Shown piece by piece: positions 8,888 to 18,063 of a stretch of 64,000 nucleotides of DNA (position 1 is its first letter; the number at the start of each line of letters is the position of its first letter). Made by a program: the position numbers and the translations under genes. Below the pieces are notes generated by a model. That model saw only the letters and a program-made list of their open reading frames with translations. It was not told the origin of the DNA and ran no database searches. The DNA is from Colwellia psychrerythraea (GTDB lineage: Bacteria; Pseudomonadota; Gammaproteobacteria; Enterobacterales; Alteromonadaceae), in NCBI RefSeq assembly GCF_000764225.1, contig NZ_JQED01000031.1, positions 44,377-108,376 of the forward strand, written 5' to 3'.

Positions 8888-10750
8888 ATGCTAAATAATA
8901 ATCATAAAATCAAGCCGTTAGCTCTGGTTGTCGCGATGGCATTTAGTGCTTCATCAGCGCACGCTGTCGACTTCAATTTTGGTGAAGATGACGACATTCT
9001 ATTGCAAATAAATTCACAATTGGATATTGGTTCTAGCTGGCGACTAGGCGATGCTGACCCTAGATTCATTGGTAAAACCAATGGCGGAACTGGCGCGACA
9101 AGTACCACAGATGATGGCAATTTAAACTACGGAAAACATGATGCCTACTCTCAAATAATCAAAGGCGTGCATGATATCCAATTAAGCAAAGGTGATTTTG
9201 GTGCCTTTGTCCGTTTTAAATATTGGTACGATTATGCGCTTAAAGAAGGTGATGTGAATCATGGTAATTCAGGGAATGCTTATGTACCCAATACGCCATT
9301 AAGTGATGATGGTTTTGAAAATAATACCAAATTTTCTGGTGCAACCTTATTAGATGCTTATGTTTATGCGTCGTTTGATTTAGGAGAGACCCCAGTAGAC
9401 ATTCGCCTAGGTAGACAGGTGGTTAGTTGGGGGGAAAGTACCTTTATCCAAGGTGGCATGAATTCATCGAACCCTTTTGATGTAGCAGCCTTAAGACGTC
9501 CTGGTGCCGATTTAAAAGAAGGTATATTACCTGTTGGCATGCTTTACGGTAACGTAGGTCTTACTGAAAACCTCAGTGTTGAAGCTTTTTATCAATACGA
9601 GTGGGAAAAAACCCAAATTGACGGTTGTGGTACCTATTTCTCTGGTGCAGATTTTGCCGCGACTGGTTGTAATTATGTGTCAGTCGGGCCTTTAGGTGAT
9701 CAAGCAGGATTGGCTGGCGGTTTTGCTGCTGAGCGAAAAGCGGATGTAGAGCCTGATGACGGCGGTCAATACGGTTTAGCCGCGCGTTATTATGCTGAAG
9801 CATTAAATGATACCGAGTTTGGCATATACTACATGAATATCCATTCTCGCCTGCCACTTATTAACACGGTACGGACAAATATCCCGCCTACTTATGCTGA
9901 AATTACTGGTGATGATATTGCTAATTCACCTGTTTTTGTACCCAAAGCACTTGATCCTACAGGTGGCGCTTTTTCCGCACAAAACCCGGGTTATGACATT
10001 GAATTTCCTGAGGACTTAAAATTTTATGGCGTTAGCTTTGCTACCAATGTTGGCGGCGTAGCACTATCGGGTGAAGCCTCTTATAAGCCGGATACACCGA
10101 TACAAATCAGCGGACCAGAATTACTCAACGGTACCTTATCAGAAGCACCATTTTTACGCTTTACTCCAAGAGTGACTGCCGTTGGTTATGGTGAAGAAGT
10201 CAAGGGTTGGGACGAGTTTGATGTAACCCAATTGCAGATGACCGCCATTCAGTTTTTTGAAAATACTATGGGGGCTTCACGCTTCACCCTTATTGCCGAA
10301 GTTGGCATGATTTTGACTGATGGTGTTGAAGATTCTGATCAACATTATGGCAGAAATTCCGTCTTTGGCTTGGGAGATTTTGGTGGTGATAGCGCCTTTA
10401 ATTGTACCAACCTTATCGGTGCCGGGGTGTTATCAGGTGATTGTCGCACTGATGGCTTTGTCACTGATAGTGCATGGGGATATCGTATGCGTGGTGTGTG
10501 GCAATATTCTGATGTATTTGCTGGCATATCATTAAAACCGACCCTTTCTTGGGCCCATGATGTCAGTGGTTACTCGCCAGACCCTGGTCAACAATTTCAT
10601 GAAGGACGAAAAAATCTAGGCTTTTCTTTGGAAGCTTCCTATCAGCAAAAGTATACGGTCACCGTAGGCTACAACAACTATTCAGGTGGTAGCCATAATA
10701 TTCTGGAAGATAAAGACTTAGTATCGCTGTCATTTGGCATTTCGTATTAA
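8888..10750 (+). CDS. DUF1302 family outer-membrane protein
   Basis: A 620-aa exported protein with a clear signal peptide (basic start, PLALVVAMAFSASSAHA, cleavage near residue 26). The mature part is rich in alternating aromatic and polar residues typical of an outer-membrane beta-barrel and ends in an aromatic C-terminal residue (LSFGISY), the usual BAM recognition feature. The sequence LGRQVVSWGES and overall pattern match DUF1302. ATG at 8888 follows AGGCG. The DUF1329 gene begins 30 bp downstream; DUF1302 and DUF1329 proteins are well known as a conserved pair. A role as porin for a hydrophobic substrate used by the neighbouring oxidation genes is inference. Confidence 0.8.
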   Translation: MLNNNHKIKPLALVVAMAFSASSAHAVDFNFGEDDDILLQINSQLDIGSSWRLGDADPRFIGKTNGGTGATSTTDDGNLNYGKHDAYSQIIKGVHDIQLSKGDFGAFVRFKYWYDYALKEGDVNHGNSGNAYVPNTPLSDDGFENNTKFSGATLLDAYVYASFDLGETPVDIRLGRQVVSWGESTFIQGGMNSSNPFDVAALRRPGADLKEGILPVGMLYGNVGLTENLSVEAFYQYEWEKTQIDGCGTYFSGADFAATGCNYVSVGPLGDQAGLAGGFAAERKADVEPDDGGQYGLAARYYAEALNDTEFGIYYMNIHSRLPLINTVRTNIPPTYAEITGDDIANSPVFVPKALDPTGGAFSAQNPGYDIEFPEDLKFYGVSFATNVGGVALSGEASYKPDTPIQISGPELLNGTLSEAPFLRFTPRVTAVGYGEEVKGWDEFDVTQLQMTAIQFFENTMGASRFTLIAEVGMILTDGVEDSDQHYGRNSVFGLGDFGGDSAFNCTNLIGAGVLSGDCRTDGFVTDSAWGYRMRGVWQYSDVFAGISLKPTLSWAHDVSGYSPDPGQQFHEGRKNLGFSLEASYQQKYTVTVGYNNYSGGSHNILEDKDLVSLSFGISY

Positions 10751-10780
10751 TTATCGTGTAAACACATTAAGAGAATCATC

Positions 10781-12142
10781 ATGAAAAAATATACTACAAC
10801 CGCAAGTTTATTAATTTTATCACTGGTAAGCAGTGCTGCATTTGCAAAAGTTAGCCCACAAGAAGCCGATAAATTGGGAAATTCACTTACCCCTTTAGGG
10901 GCTGAAATGGCTGCTAATGCTGCCGGCACTATCCCTGCATGGAACGGTGGATTAACGAGTAAAAACTCAACTAAAAGTAAAGATTCTGGTCGTCCTGCAA
11001 ATCCCTTTACTCAAGATAAACCGTTATTTGAAATAACGCGCGCCAATGTTAATGATTACAAAGCAAACTTAAGTGCTGGCCAAATTGCAATGTTTGAAAA
11101 ATACGCAGATTATAAAATGCCTATTTATAAAACCAGAAGAACAGCCGCCTACACTACTGAGCTTTATGATGTTGTTAAACAAAATGCAACAACCGCTGAA
11201 CTCGTACAATCGGGCAATGGTATTGAAAATTTTGAGACAACAATCCCCTTCCCTATTGCGCAAAATGGTTCAGAAGTTATTTGGAACCACATCACCCGTT
11301 TTCGTGGTGGCACAGCGAAACGTTTTACAACCACTATTCCAGTGCAATCTAATGGCTCATTCGTCCCGGTAAAAATGAATGATCAGTTGGTATGGCCTGA
11401 GTTTTTAAAAGGCGGCCGTGATGCTAAAAAAGATAACAATATATTATTTTATTATTTACAACAGATCACAGCGCCTTCTCGTTTAACAGGCACATCATTA
11501 TTAGTACATGAAACCATGGATCAAGTTAAAGAAGCACGTAAAGCCTGGGTTTATAACTCAGGTCAACGTCGTGTTCGTCGTGCGCCTAATGTGGCTTATG
11601 ACGGACCTGCGGCCGGTACAGATGGTTTAAGAGCCTCTGATAACTATGATATGTACAACGGAGCGCCTGATCGTTATGACTGGAAGTTAGTGGGTAAAAA
11701 AGAGCTTTATATCCCTTATAACGCTTATAACTTACTTGATACCACAGCAAAATATGATGACGTAATACAAAAAGGTCATTTAAATGCCGATTATTTACGC
11801 TACGAGTTACACCGTGTTTGGCAAGTTGAAGCGACATTAAAAGAAGGCTCAAGACATATTTATGCCAAGCGTACCTTCTTTATTGATGAAGACACCTGGG
11901 GCGCCTCTGTTATTGATCAATACGATGGTCGTGGTGAACTATGGAAATTATCAGAAGCGCATAACATTCAATTTTATGATGTTGATACCCCGTGGATGGT
12001 TGCTGAAACCTTATATGATTTAGACTCTGGACGTTACCTAGTCACAGGGTTAAGCAATGAAGAGCCAACCTTCATGGTGTGGGGTAAAAAAGTTAAACGC
12101 AAAGATTTTTCTACCTCAGCGCTAAGACGTTTAGGACGTTAA
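10781..12142 (+). CDS. DUF1329 family exported protein (LolA/LolB-like fold)
   Basis: A 453-aa secreted protein with signal peptide (SLLILSLVSSAAFA, cleavage near residue 22) and the DUF1329 hallmarks: SPQEADKLGNSLTPLGAE near the mature N-terminus, PAWNGGL, and the YNSGQRRVRRAP segment in the middle. DUF1329 proteins are annotated as outer-membrane lipoprotein-sorting-like and are thought to handle lipids in the periplasm. There is no lipobox here. It follows the DUF1302 gene by 30 bp with AAGAGA as ribosome site and is probably co-transcribed with it and with the GMC gene. The substrate is not shown by the sequence. Confidence 0.8.
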   Translation: MKKYTTTASLLILSLVSSAAFAKVSPQEADKLGNSLTPLGAEMAANAAGTIPAWNGGLTSKNSTKSKDSGRPANPFTQDKPLFEITRANVNDYKANLSAGQIAMFEKYADYKMPIYKTRRTAAYTTELYDVVKQNATTAELVQSGNGIENFETTIPFPIAQNGSEVIWNHITRFRGGTAKRFTTTIPVQSNGSFVPVKMNDQLVWPEFLKGGRDAKKDNNILFYYLQQITAPSRLTGTSLLVHETMDQVKEARKAWVYNSGQRRVRRAPNVAYDGPAAGTDGLRASDNYDMYNGAPDRYDWKLVGKKELYIPYNAYNLLDTTAKYDDVIQKGHLNADYLRYELHRVWQVEATLKEGSRHIYAKRTFFIDEDTWGASVIDQYDGRGELWKLSEAHNIQFYDVDTPWMVAETLYDLDSGRYLVTGLSNEEPTFMVWGKKVKRKDFSTSALRRLGR

Positions 12143-12248
12143 CCTCAACACGCATTTTCAAACAACTTGGGTAGATGTTAACGACTTTTACCCAAGGGAC
12201 ATGCTTAAGAGTCTTTACGCATGAATAGTAAAATTTAAGGCAAGGTAT

Positions 12249-13868
12249 ATGAATAAATCACAAGGTAACAACTTTGACTACATTATTGTCGGAGGTGGTT
12301 CAGCTGGCTGTGTTTTAGCGAATAGGTTAACTGAAAACGGTAAATTTAACGTCTGCTTATTAGAAGCTGGTAGTGATAATAACTCTCTGTTAGTCAAAAC
12401 GCCGGGGGCATTTTCAGCCTTCATGTTTTTAAAAAAATTCAATTGGAGTTTTGATGCGAAACCTAAAAAGGATATTCGCAATGGTACGCCACTTTTTGTC
12501 CCACGCGGACGAGGCTTAGGCGGTAGCTCAGCGACCAATGCCATGCTCTATATACGTGGACAAAAAGAGGATTACGATCATTGGGCAGAATTAGGTAATA
12601 ACGGTTGGTCGTTCAACGATATTTTACCTTACTTTAAGAAATCAGAAACCAATAGCCGCGGCGAAAGTGAACTGCACGGTGGTGCAGGTCCATTGCAAGT
12701 TACGGATCGCCCTGCTTTTTATGAGATCAGTCAGCGATATATTGAAGCCAGTCAACAGGCAGGTTTCCCCCTTACCGATGACTTTAATGGGCGTGAGCAA
12801 GAAGGTGTTGGTTACTATCAATGCACGATAAAAGATGGCAAACGTTGCTCTGCTGCGCATGCCTATTTGTTACCCGTACTATCTAGGCCTAATCTGACGG
12901 TATTAACCCACGCACAAGTGAGTAAGGTGCTACTTGAAGACAAAAAAGCTTATGGTGTCGATGTATATATTAAGGGCAAAAAGAGAAGCTTAACAGCGAA
13001 TAAAGAAGTGTTATTAAGTGGCGGCAGTATCGCTTCACCACAGCTATTAATGTTATCTGGCATCGGAGATAAAAGTGAATTAACCCATCACGGCATTGAT
13101 TGTGTGCATGAGCTTAAAGGTGTTGGCAAAAACTTACGCGAACATGTAGATGCTTGTGTATTAGTCAAAAGTAAAAAAACAGACGGTTTTACCCTATCGA
13201 TATCAGGCTTACTGAAGATGGCACCGGATGCCATAAACTACGTCACAGGTAAAAAAGGTAAACTTGCCAACAGTATTCTAGAAGCCGGTGGTTTCATTAA
13301 GTCTACTGACAATGAAAACAGACCTGATATCCAGTTACATATGTTGCCGTTGTTATATGACGATAATGGCAGAGATTTACGACTGTTAACACAACATGGC
13401 TTTTCCTGTCATGTCTGCGTACTACGCCCTGAAAGTACCGGCACAGTATCGCTAAAATCAGCGAACTATCAAGATGCACCCGAAATAGATTTTAACTTGT
13501 TTTCTGATAAAGATGGCAAAGACAAAGCAGTCTTAATTAATGGCATGCGCCAGCTACGCAAAATATTAACTGCGCCAGCCTTAGCACAACATTATGACAA
13601 CGAACTTCATCCGGGTAATGCTTTTGAAACTGATGAGCAAATCTTTGCTAAAGCGCAAGAGCGTATAGGCACAGTTTTTCATCCCGTAGGCACGTGCAAA
13701 ATGGGCAGTGATGCCATGGCTGTCGTTGATAATCAGCTTAAAGTGCACGGCATTGATAAATTACGAGTAGTAGACGCGTCAATTATGCCAACACTTATCA
13801 GTGGCAATACCAACGCACCAACCATGGCTATTGCCGAAAAAGTAGCAGACATGATGCTGACACATTAA
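12249..13868 (+). CDS. GMC-family FAD-dependent alcohol dehydrogenase
   Basis: A 539-aa glucose-methanol-choline oxidoreductase. The FAD Rossmann motif VGGGSAGCVLANRL is at residues 14-27, followed by the GMC signatures GLGGSSATNAMLYIRG and GGSIASPQLLMLSGIG. The catalytic C-terminus has FHPVGTCKMG and SGNTNAPTMAIAEK. It is closest in layout to AlkJ/BetA-type dehydrogenases, which pass electrons to the respiratory chain rather than to oxygen. ATG at 12249 follows AAGGCAAGGTAT. With the aldehyde dehydrogenase and acyl-CoA ligase across the AraC gene it completes an alcohol-to-acyl-CoA route. Choline dehydrogenase is less likely, because no betaine genes are nearby. Confidence 0.85.
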   Translation: MNKSQGNNFDYIIVGGGSAGCVLANRLTENGKFNVCLLEAGSDNNSLLVKTPGAFSAFMFLKKFNWSFDAKPKKDIRNGTPLFVPRGRGLGGSSATNAMLYIRGQKEDYDHWAELGNNGWSFNDILPYFKKSETNSRGESELHGGAGPLQVTDRPAFYEISQRYIEASQQAGFPLTDDFNGREQEGVGYYQCTIKDGKRCSAAHAYLLPVLSRPNLTVLTHAQVSKVLLEDKKAYGVDVYIKGKKRSLTANKEVLLSGGSIASPQLLMLSGIGDKSELTHHGIDCVHELKGVGKNLREHVDACVLVKSKKTDGFTLSISGLLKMAPDAINYVTGKKGKLANSILEAGGFIKSTDNENRPDIQLHMLPLLYDDNGRDLRLLTQHGFSCHVCVLRPESTGTVSLKSANYQDAPEIDFNLFSDKDGKDKAVLINGMRQLRKILTAPALAQHYDNELHPGNAFETDEQIFAKAQERIGTVFHPVGTCKMGSDAMAVVDNQLKVHGIDKLRVVDASIMPTLISGNTNAPTMAIAEKVADMMLTH

Positions 13869-13882
13869 TTAAGGACAAAAAC

Positions 13883-14152
13883 ATGTTTAATTTGATAATA
13901 CACAGTACTAAAGCATTACTTGCAGGTTTATGGATACTGGCGATACTAGGTTTGATATCGATATCACCATTACCCACAGAATATCAATTTTACCTTCTAG
14001 TCTTAGCTGGCATTGTACTTTTGGTGCACTTACTTGAGTTTGTTGCGATGAAAGGCAAAGTAAAAAATAAAAGTAATATTGAGATTAGTTTTGTACAAAC
14101 CATGCTTTGGGGCTTTGGCCATTGGCTGCCTTTATTAAAAAATAAGTACTAA
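13883..14152 (+). CDS. DUF1145 family small membrane protein
   Basis: An 89-aa protein with two hydrophobic helices (about residues 10-28 and 35-55) and the C-terminal WGFGHWLPLLKNK motif typical of DUF1145 (YhhL-like) inner-membrane proteins of unknown function. It starts 14 bp after the GMC gene behind TAAGGACAAAAAC and is therefore likely last in that operon. A 14-bp tandem repeat begins in its final codons. Confidence 0.7.
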   Translation: MFNLIIHSTKALLAGLWILAILGLISISPLPTEYQFYLLVLAGIVLLVHLLEFVAMKGKVKNKSNIEISFVQTMLWGFGHWLPLLKNKY

Positions 14153-14187
14153 GAAATAAGAGCTAAGAAATAAGTACTAAAAAATAA
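14140..14187. repeat. 14-bp tandem repeat, about 3.4 copies
   Basis: Units AAATAAGTACTAAG, AAATAAGAGCTAAG and AAATAAGTACTAAA, then AAATAA, run head to tail from the last codons of the DUF1145 gene into the intergenic region. Probably replication slippage. Confidence 0.85.
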
Positions 14188-14212
14188 ATATTCGAACTAT
14201 TTGAATGATAAG

Positions 14213-14244
14213 ACCACATTTTGGAAACTGAATGTGGTTTTTTT
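14213..14244 (+). terminator. Rho-independent terminator
   Basis: Stem ACCACATT/AATGTGGT with a 10-nt loop followed by a run of T, placed after the DUF1302-DUF1329-GMC-DUF1145 run. Confidence 0.8.
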
Positions 14245-14396
14245 ATGGCGTTGATATTACTATTCATGAAAACATAATACTTGTAATCTGTTACGATAAT
14301 AATGAAAGAAATCAAGATGTTTACAAGTAAGACCTTAGTCATCAGTTCAACACGTTTATCCATCGATAAATGCTTTGAACAAGCAAGGAGAGTAAC

Positions 14397-15524
14397 GTGA
14401 CGGCGATTGTAGAAAGTAAAGAGCCTGAATTAAATACAGAAATAGGCCCAAACTGGTTTGCATCCGTCATGGGCACCGGCATTATTGCCAACGCAGCCGT
14501 AGGTTTGCCTATTGTGGGTCGACACCTAGGCCAAGTTGGACTGGTTATCTGGGTTATTGCCTCTGTCATGTTAATGATAATGTTGCTGCTCAAGACACTG
14601 CAAACCATTACTAAGCCTCACATTATCAAACGCCAATTTAATGATCCTGTTATGGCGCAATTTTTTGGTGCGCCGCCTATGGCACTATTAACCATTGCCG
14701 GTGGCACTTTATTATTTGGCCAGCACTTTTTTACACAAGAAATACAAATGGTTATTGCTTGGTCTCTATGGATAACAGGCACCCTTGTAGGAATAATGAC
14801 AGCCGTGATTATTCCTTATCGACTTTTTACCCATCATGAAGTACGTGGAGATGCCGCTTTTGGCGGCTGGCTTATGCCTGTTGTTCCGCCTATGGTATCA
14901 GCAGCAATTGGCGCGATGTTTATTCCTCACCTTCAAGAGTCTTTATTACAACAAACCATGCTTTATGCATGTTATGCCATGTTCGGTACGAGTTTGATGG
15001 CAGCAATGATTATTCTCACTTTAATCTGGGGCCGTTTAGTACACTCAGGTACATCAGGAGGCGCACGTGTCCCCACCTTGTGGTTAGTGTTAGGGCCACT
15101 AGGACAATCAATCACCGCAGCCGGTGCACTAGGCGCAGTGGCCTTAGCTGTTGTAGAGCAACCGATAGCTGGCAGCCTCAATACTATGGCTATTTTGTAT
15201 GGCGTGCCCGTGTGGGGGTTTGCCTTTTATTGGTCAATTTTAGCGAGTTTTCTAACCTTACGAGCACTACGTAGAAAAATGCCCTTTGCCCTCACCTGGT
15301 GGGCATTTACCTTCCCTGTTGGCACCTGTGTAACCGGCACAAGCCAACTCGCCCAGCATACTGAGTTGCCCGCCTTTGAATGGGCCGCGGTTATCTTATT
15401 TGCAGGATTATTGTGTGCTTGGGTTATAGCTGCGTGGGGAACAATTAAAGGGCTTAAAAGCGGGCATATAATGAAAAATCCTGTAAGCGCACCTGTTGTC
15501 ATCGCGAAGAAAGGGCCAAAATAA
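14397..15524 (+). CDS. TDT-family transporter (TehA/SLAC1-like)
   Basis: A 375-aa integral membrane protein with about ten hydrophobic helices. The N-terminal NWFASVMGTGIIANA and the central GPLGQS motif are typical of the tellurite-resistance/dicarboxylate transporter (TDT) family that includes TehA, SLAC1 anion channels and yeast sulfite and malate exporters. The start is GTG with a strong AAGGAG six bases upstream. It stands alone between two terminators, with no hint of its substrate; an anion such as sulfite, a dicarboxylate or tellurite-derived species is possible. Confidence 0.8.
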   Translation: MTAIVESKEPELNTEIGPNWFASVMGTGIIANAAVGLPIVGRHLGQVGLVIWVIASVMLMIMLLLKTLQTITKPHIIKRQFNDPVMAQFFGAPPMALLTIAGGTLLFGQHFFTQEIQMVIAWSLWITGTLVGIMTAVIIPYRLFTHHEVRGDAAFGGWLMPVVPPMVSAAIGAMFIPHLQESLLQQTMLYACYAMFGTSLMAAMIILTLIWGRLVHSGTSGGARVPTLWLVLGPLGQSITAAGALGAVALAVVEQPIAGSLNTMAILYGVPVWGFAFYWSILASFLTLRALRRKMPFALTWWAFTFPVGTCVTGTSQLAQHTELPAFEWAAVILFAGLLCAWVIAAWGTIKGLKSGHIMKNPVSAPVVIAKKGPK

Positions 15525-15577
15525 TAAGCAGTATTACTAAAGCCTTAAAAGATTAGCCTGAAACTTGCGTGAAACAA

Positions 15578-15621
15578 GAGCACTTTAGCACTCTAGCACT
15601 CTACAGAGGTGTAAAGTGCTC
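15578..15621. terminator. Hairpin between convergent genes
   Basis: Inverted repeat GAGCACTTTA/TAAAGTGCTC around a 24-nt loop, between the convergent TDT and PhyH genes. There is no long T tract, so it is an imperfect terminator. Confidence 0.5.
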
Positions 15622-15629
15622 GGGTTGTC

Positions 15630-16433
15630 TCAATACTCATTAACTAGCGAATTAACTTTCTTTTTTAAATCAATGGTATTGATAAACAACCTTGGATCAA
15701 CAATTTCATCTAGCATAGAGGTCTCAGGTAAACAGTCATCATCAACGTAATCGACATAGTCACCCTCTGAGTCAAAAATTAACATATCCAACGCTAAACG
15801 ATCTAATCCGTAAAGACCACGGTGGATCATATCAGCCGAAAACACTAATAAATCACCTGCCGCTAACTGTATTTTTTTCCCTGTAGAAAGGCTTTCACTA
15901 CTGACTCTGCCCTTCTCTTCTTGTCGGACAGCAAATTCCTCATCATTATCCCAGCGTTTGTGCGTGCCTGGCACTAGCTCCATGCCAAGTTCATCAAATA
16001 AAGGAATTCTAAAATGTACGACTTGAGTTTCCTCAATGACTCGTTTTTGATCTTCAATATCATAATCATACTGACAATCTCTGTGCCAAAAATCTTTTTG
16101 AAGAGGATTCACCGGATTAAAAAACAACTGAGTATTCATAAAAGCGGGATCAGCTGCCATGACAGAATCGACGATAGCCATTATTTTTTTTGAACTGATA
16201 AAGTTAAACAACGTCAACCGTTCGTCATACGTTAAGTATTGACTCCCAGTGATTAAAGAAGAGTTAAACGCTTCCTCTTGGTAGAAGGCTTCGTTATCTT
16301 TTTTCCATGCATCATGGAATTTTAAGATGACTTCTCTAAGCGCTGAAATCTCAGTCTCGGTAAAATAATCTCTAATAACAAAGTAACCTTGTTCATGATA
16401 ACTGCTATATAACTGACTTCTATCTTCAACCAT
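15630..16433 (-). CDS. Phytanoyl-CoA dioxygenase (PhyH) family protein
   Basis: A 267-aa Fe(II)/2-oxoglutarate oxygenase-like protein. The iron-binding HxD is seen in FWHRDCQYD and the distal His in DMIHRGLYG, with the Arg for 2-oxoglutarate a few residues later (LDRLAL). QGYFVIRDYFTETEI at the N-terminus is a typical PhyH opening. PhyH proteins hydroxylate many substrates, from phytanoyl-CoA to ectoine and secondary metabolites, so the name does not fix the substrate. It is monocistronic. The ATG at 16433 has a weak AGG 9-10 bases upstream. Confidence 0.8.
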   Translation of the reverse strand: MVEDRSQLYSSYHEQGYFVIRDYFTETEISALREVILKFHDAWKKDNEAFYQEEAFNSSLITGSQYLTYDERLTLFNFISSKKIMAIVDSVMAADPAFMNTQLFFNPVNPLQKDFWHRDCQYDYDIEDQKRVIEETQVVHFRIPLFDELGMELVPGTHKRWDNDEEFAVRQEEKGRVSSESLSTGKKIQLAAGDLLVFSADMIHRGLYGLDRLALDMLIFDSEGDYVDYVDDDCLPETSMLDEIVDPRLFINTIDLKKKVNSLVNEY

Positions 16434-16640
16434 TTACGCCTACTGCCTCCACGAAAACATTTGTATAAGAGCAACACATACTGAACCGCGAATTTTAATG
16501 GTAAAAGTATCCAATGACCATCAGTCTTTCAAAAAAAGTATTAAAGGAGAATATAAACGAAGGGATAGATTACGGGGATGATAACTAAAGGTTATGACAA
16601 TATCTTTAGTTAGTTTCAAGCTGACAAGTTATTTAGGGAT

Positions 16641-16680
16641 CATCACATGATTTTTTGAATGGTCAAAAAATCATGTGATG
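16641..16680. repeat. Perfect 18-bp inverted repeat with 4-nt loop
   Basis: CATCACATGATTTTTTGA, loop ATGG, then its exact reverse complement. It lies just downstream of the small lipoprotein gene on the minus strand, where it could act as terminator, though there is no distal T run. It could equally be a palindromic repeat unit. Confidence 0.8.
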
Positions 16681-16716
16681 TAACTCACTAGATTTATTAT
16701 CTAGGGGTTATTATCA

Positions 16717-16959
16717 CTAATTAGTGACGTCATCCCGTATTTTTCGAGCGAATTCATCAGCATGTTCTTTACTGTATTGACGCTCAGCCTCGGTATTACA
16801 TATTTTTTTACTAATACGCGTACCTGTTACCTTAACGTTTTTACATTCATAACCAGATGCTTTTTGTGCCGCGGTAAGTTGACTATCATCACCCTGTTTA
16901 TCAGTGCTACTACAAGCAAATAGAAGAGTTGATAATGCAACTAATAGAATATTTTTCAT
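16717..16959 (-). CDS. Small lipoprotein, unknown function
   Basis: An 80-aa protein with a lipoprotein signal peptide (MKNILLVALSTLLFACSS; lipobox LFAC, lipidated Cys at residue 16). The mature 65 residues are hydrophilic, with ECKNVKVTGTRISKKICNTEAERQ, a pattern seen in several small Alteromonadales lipoproteins with two conserved cysteines. The ribosome site AAGGGA is 7 bases upstream. Aspartate at +2 is absent (Ser instead), so sorting to the outer membrane is expected. Confidence 0.7.
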   Translation of the reverse strand: MKNILLVALSTLLFACSSTDKQGDDSQLTAAQKASGYECKNVKVTGTRISKKICNTEAERQYSKEHADEFARKIRDDVTN

Positions 16960-17294
16960 TTAAAGATCCCTTTAAGTTAAAGATTTTTATGGTTATTTCA
17001 CAACCAGACCGGCAAACATTAATCATTATCACTTAGATTGTCAACTTTCTCTTTTAACTTCTTCACTGCAAGTGAACCTACTGGCTAATAGGGAAAGATA
17101 GTTAGATATAACACCAAATTAATCTGCCTTTAACTTGCCAGCTGCAAACTTGCCTCCTCCGCAAGATAACGACTTAATAACGAGGCAAACTCATACTTTA
17201 TAAGTACGCTTATTTCATCCTTTTGGTCTACATCTGCAATGAAAGATTAATAATACAATATCAGTGAATCTTTCAGTTATAAAAAGGGAATAAA
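16960..17294. other. Intergenic region between lipoprotein and cytochrome c genes
   Basis: 335 bp without a supported gene. It must hold the divergent promoters. Two short inverted repeats are visible: TTGCCTC (17150) with GAGGCAA (17182), and GAAAGATT (17241) with AATCTTTC (17267), the latter ending 20 bp before the cytochrome start. No recognised operator. Confidence 0.5.
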
Positions 17295-17678
17295 ATGAAA
17301 AGTAAAATATTAGGTATGTCAATTTTAGCAGCGACTATCTCTTTTACTTCTTTAGCGGAAGCTAGCAATGAAGTGATGATGCAAGCAGCAGGGCAAGAGA
17401 TTTTTAAAAAGTGTAGTGCCTGTCACTCAACCGATACCAGCAAGAACACCTTTGGTCCGAGTTTAGTTGGTGTTATAAACCGTAAAGCAGCCTCACTGCC
17501 ACGTTTTGCCTATTCTGACGCGTTGAAGAAATCTGGATTAACGTGGACAGAAGCCAATCTTCGTCGATGGATTGCAGGTAATGATATTTTAGTGCCAGGT
17601 ACGCGTATGCGCCATGTTCAAATTACCGACTTAGCAGAGCAGAACTATTTATTGGCATATCTCAAGTCTTTAAAGTAA
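17295..17678 (+). CDS. Class I c-type cytochrome, periplasmic
   Basis: A 127-aa cytochrome c2/c552-like electron carrier. A signal peptide (ILAATISFTSLAEA) precedes a mono-haem domain with KCSACHS (CxxCH) near residue 40, the GPSLVGVINRKAA segment conserved in mitochondrial-type cytochromes, and a probable axial Met in GTRMRHV near residue 103. AAGGGAATAAA precedes the ATG. It is a single-gene unit ended by a strong terminator and lies just left of the island boundary, so it is core chromosome. Confidence 0.85.
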   Translation: MKSKILGMSILAATISFTSLAEASNEVMMQAAGQEIFKKCSACHSTDTSKNTFGPSLVGVINRKAASLPRFAYSDALKKSGLTWTEANLRRWIAGNDILVPGTRMRHVQITDLAEQNYLLAYLKSLK

Positions 17679-17701
17679 TGGGTAGTGTTTTTATCACGAT
17701 G

Positions 17702-17742
17702 AAAAAAGAGCTTTGAAGTTTACTTTACAGGCTCTTTTTTAA
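17702..17742 (+). terminator. Rho-independent terminator after cytochrome c
   Basis: Stem AAAAAAGAGC/GCTCTTTTTT with a 19-nt loop; the T-rich right arm continues into TTAATAA. Confidence 0.8.
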
Positions 17743-17986
17743 TAATAGATGTTTCATTTTCAAATCCAGTTCCTGACGAACGAATCAAGATAAATCAAAT
17801 TAATAAGCCTATTCAATGTAGTTATAGCTTCTTTTTCCATAATCCATGGCGTTTTAGCCTTAGTTAAGTGAAAATTTTGAATAAAGTTAAAATTCCTCAG
17901 AATATAAATGGCATTATATATTATAGATACCATGCTATTCCCCCTCTGACAGCGTTGCCCCCAATGAGTCGCTATAAGGTTGCTTT

Positions 17987-18063
17987 AAACGCAAAAAGGC
18001 CGACACATTAAGTATCGGCCTTTTATAATAATTTAATCTAGTGGTGCGGATAGAGAGACTCGA
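17987..18063. repeat. Left flanking repeat: tRNA-Leu 3' fragment plus terminator (att-like)
   Basis: These 77 bases match 37260-37336 with 8 differences by eye. The match covers the hairpin terminator, the spacer and, on the minus strand, the last bases of tRNA-Leu (TATCCGCACCA back to the T-loop). Similarity stops inside the T-loop, a usual crossover place for tyrosine integrases. The rest of the tRNA is missing, so this is the displaced 3' end left by integration, not a working tRNA. Confidence 0.8.

Noticed and set aside
9573..9857. 94-codon open frame opposite the DUF1302 gene
   Set aside because: Lies antisense within a well-supported gene and has no family features; a shadow of its codon usage.
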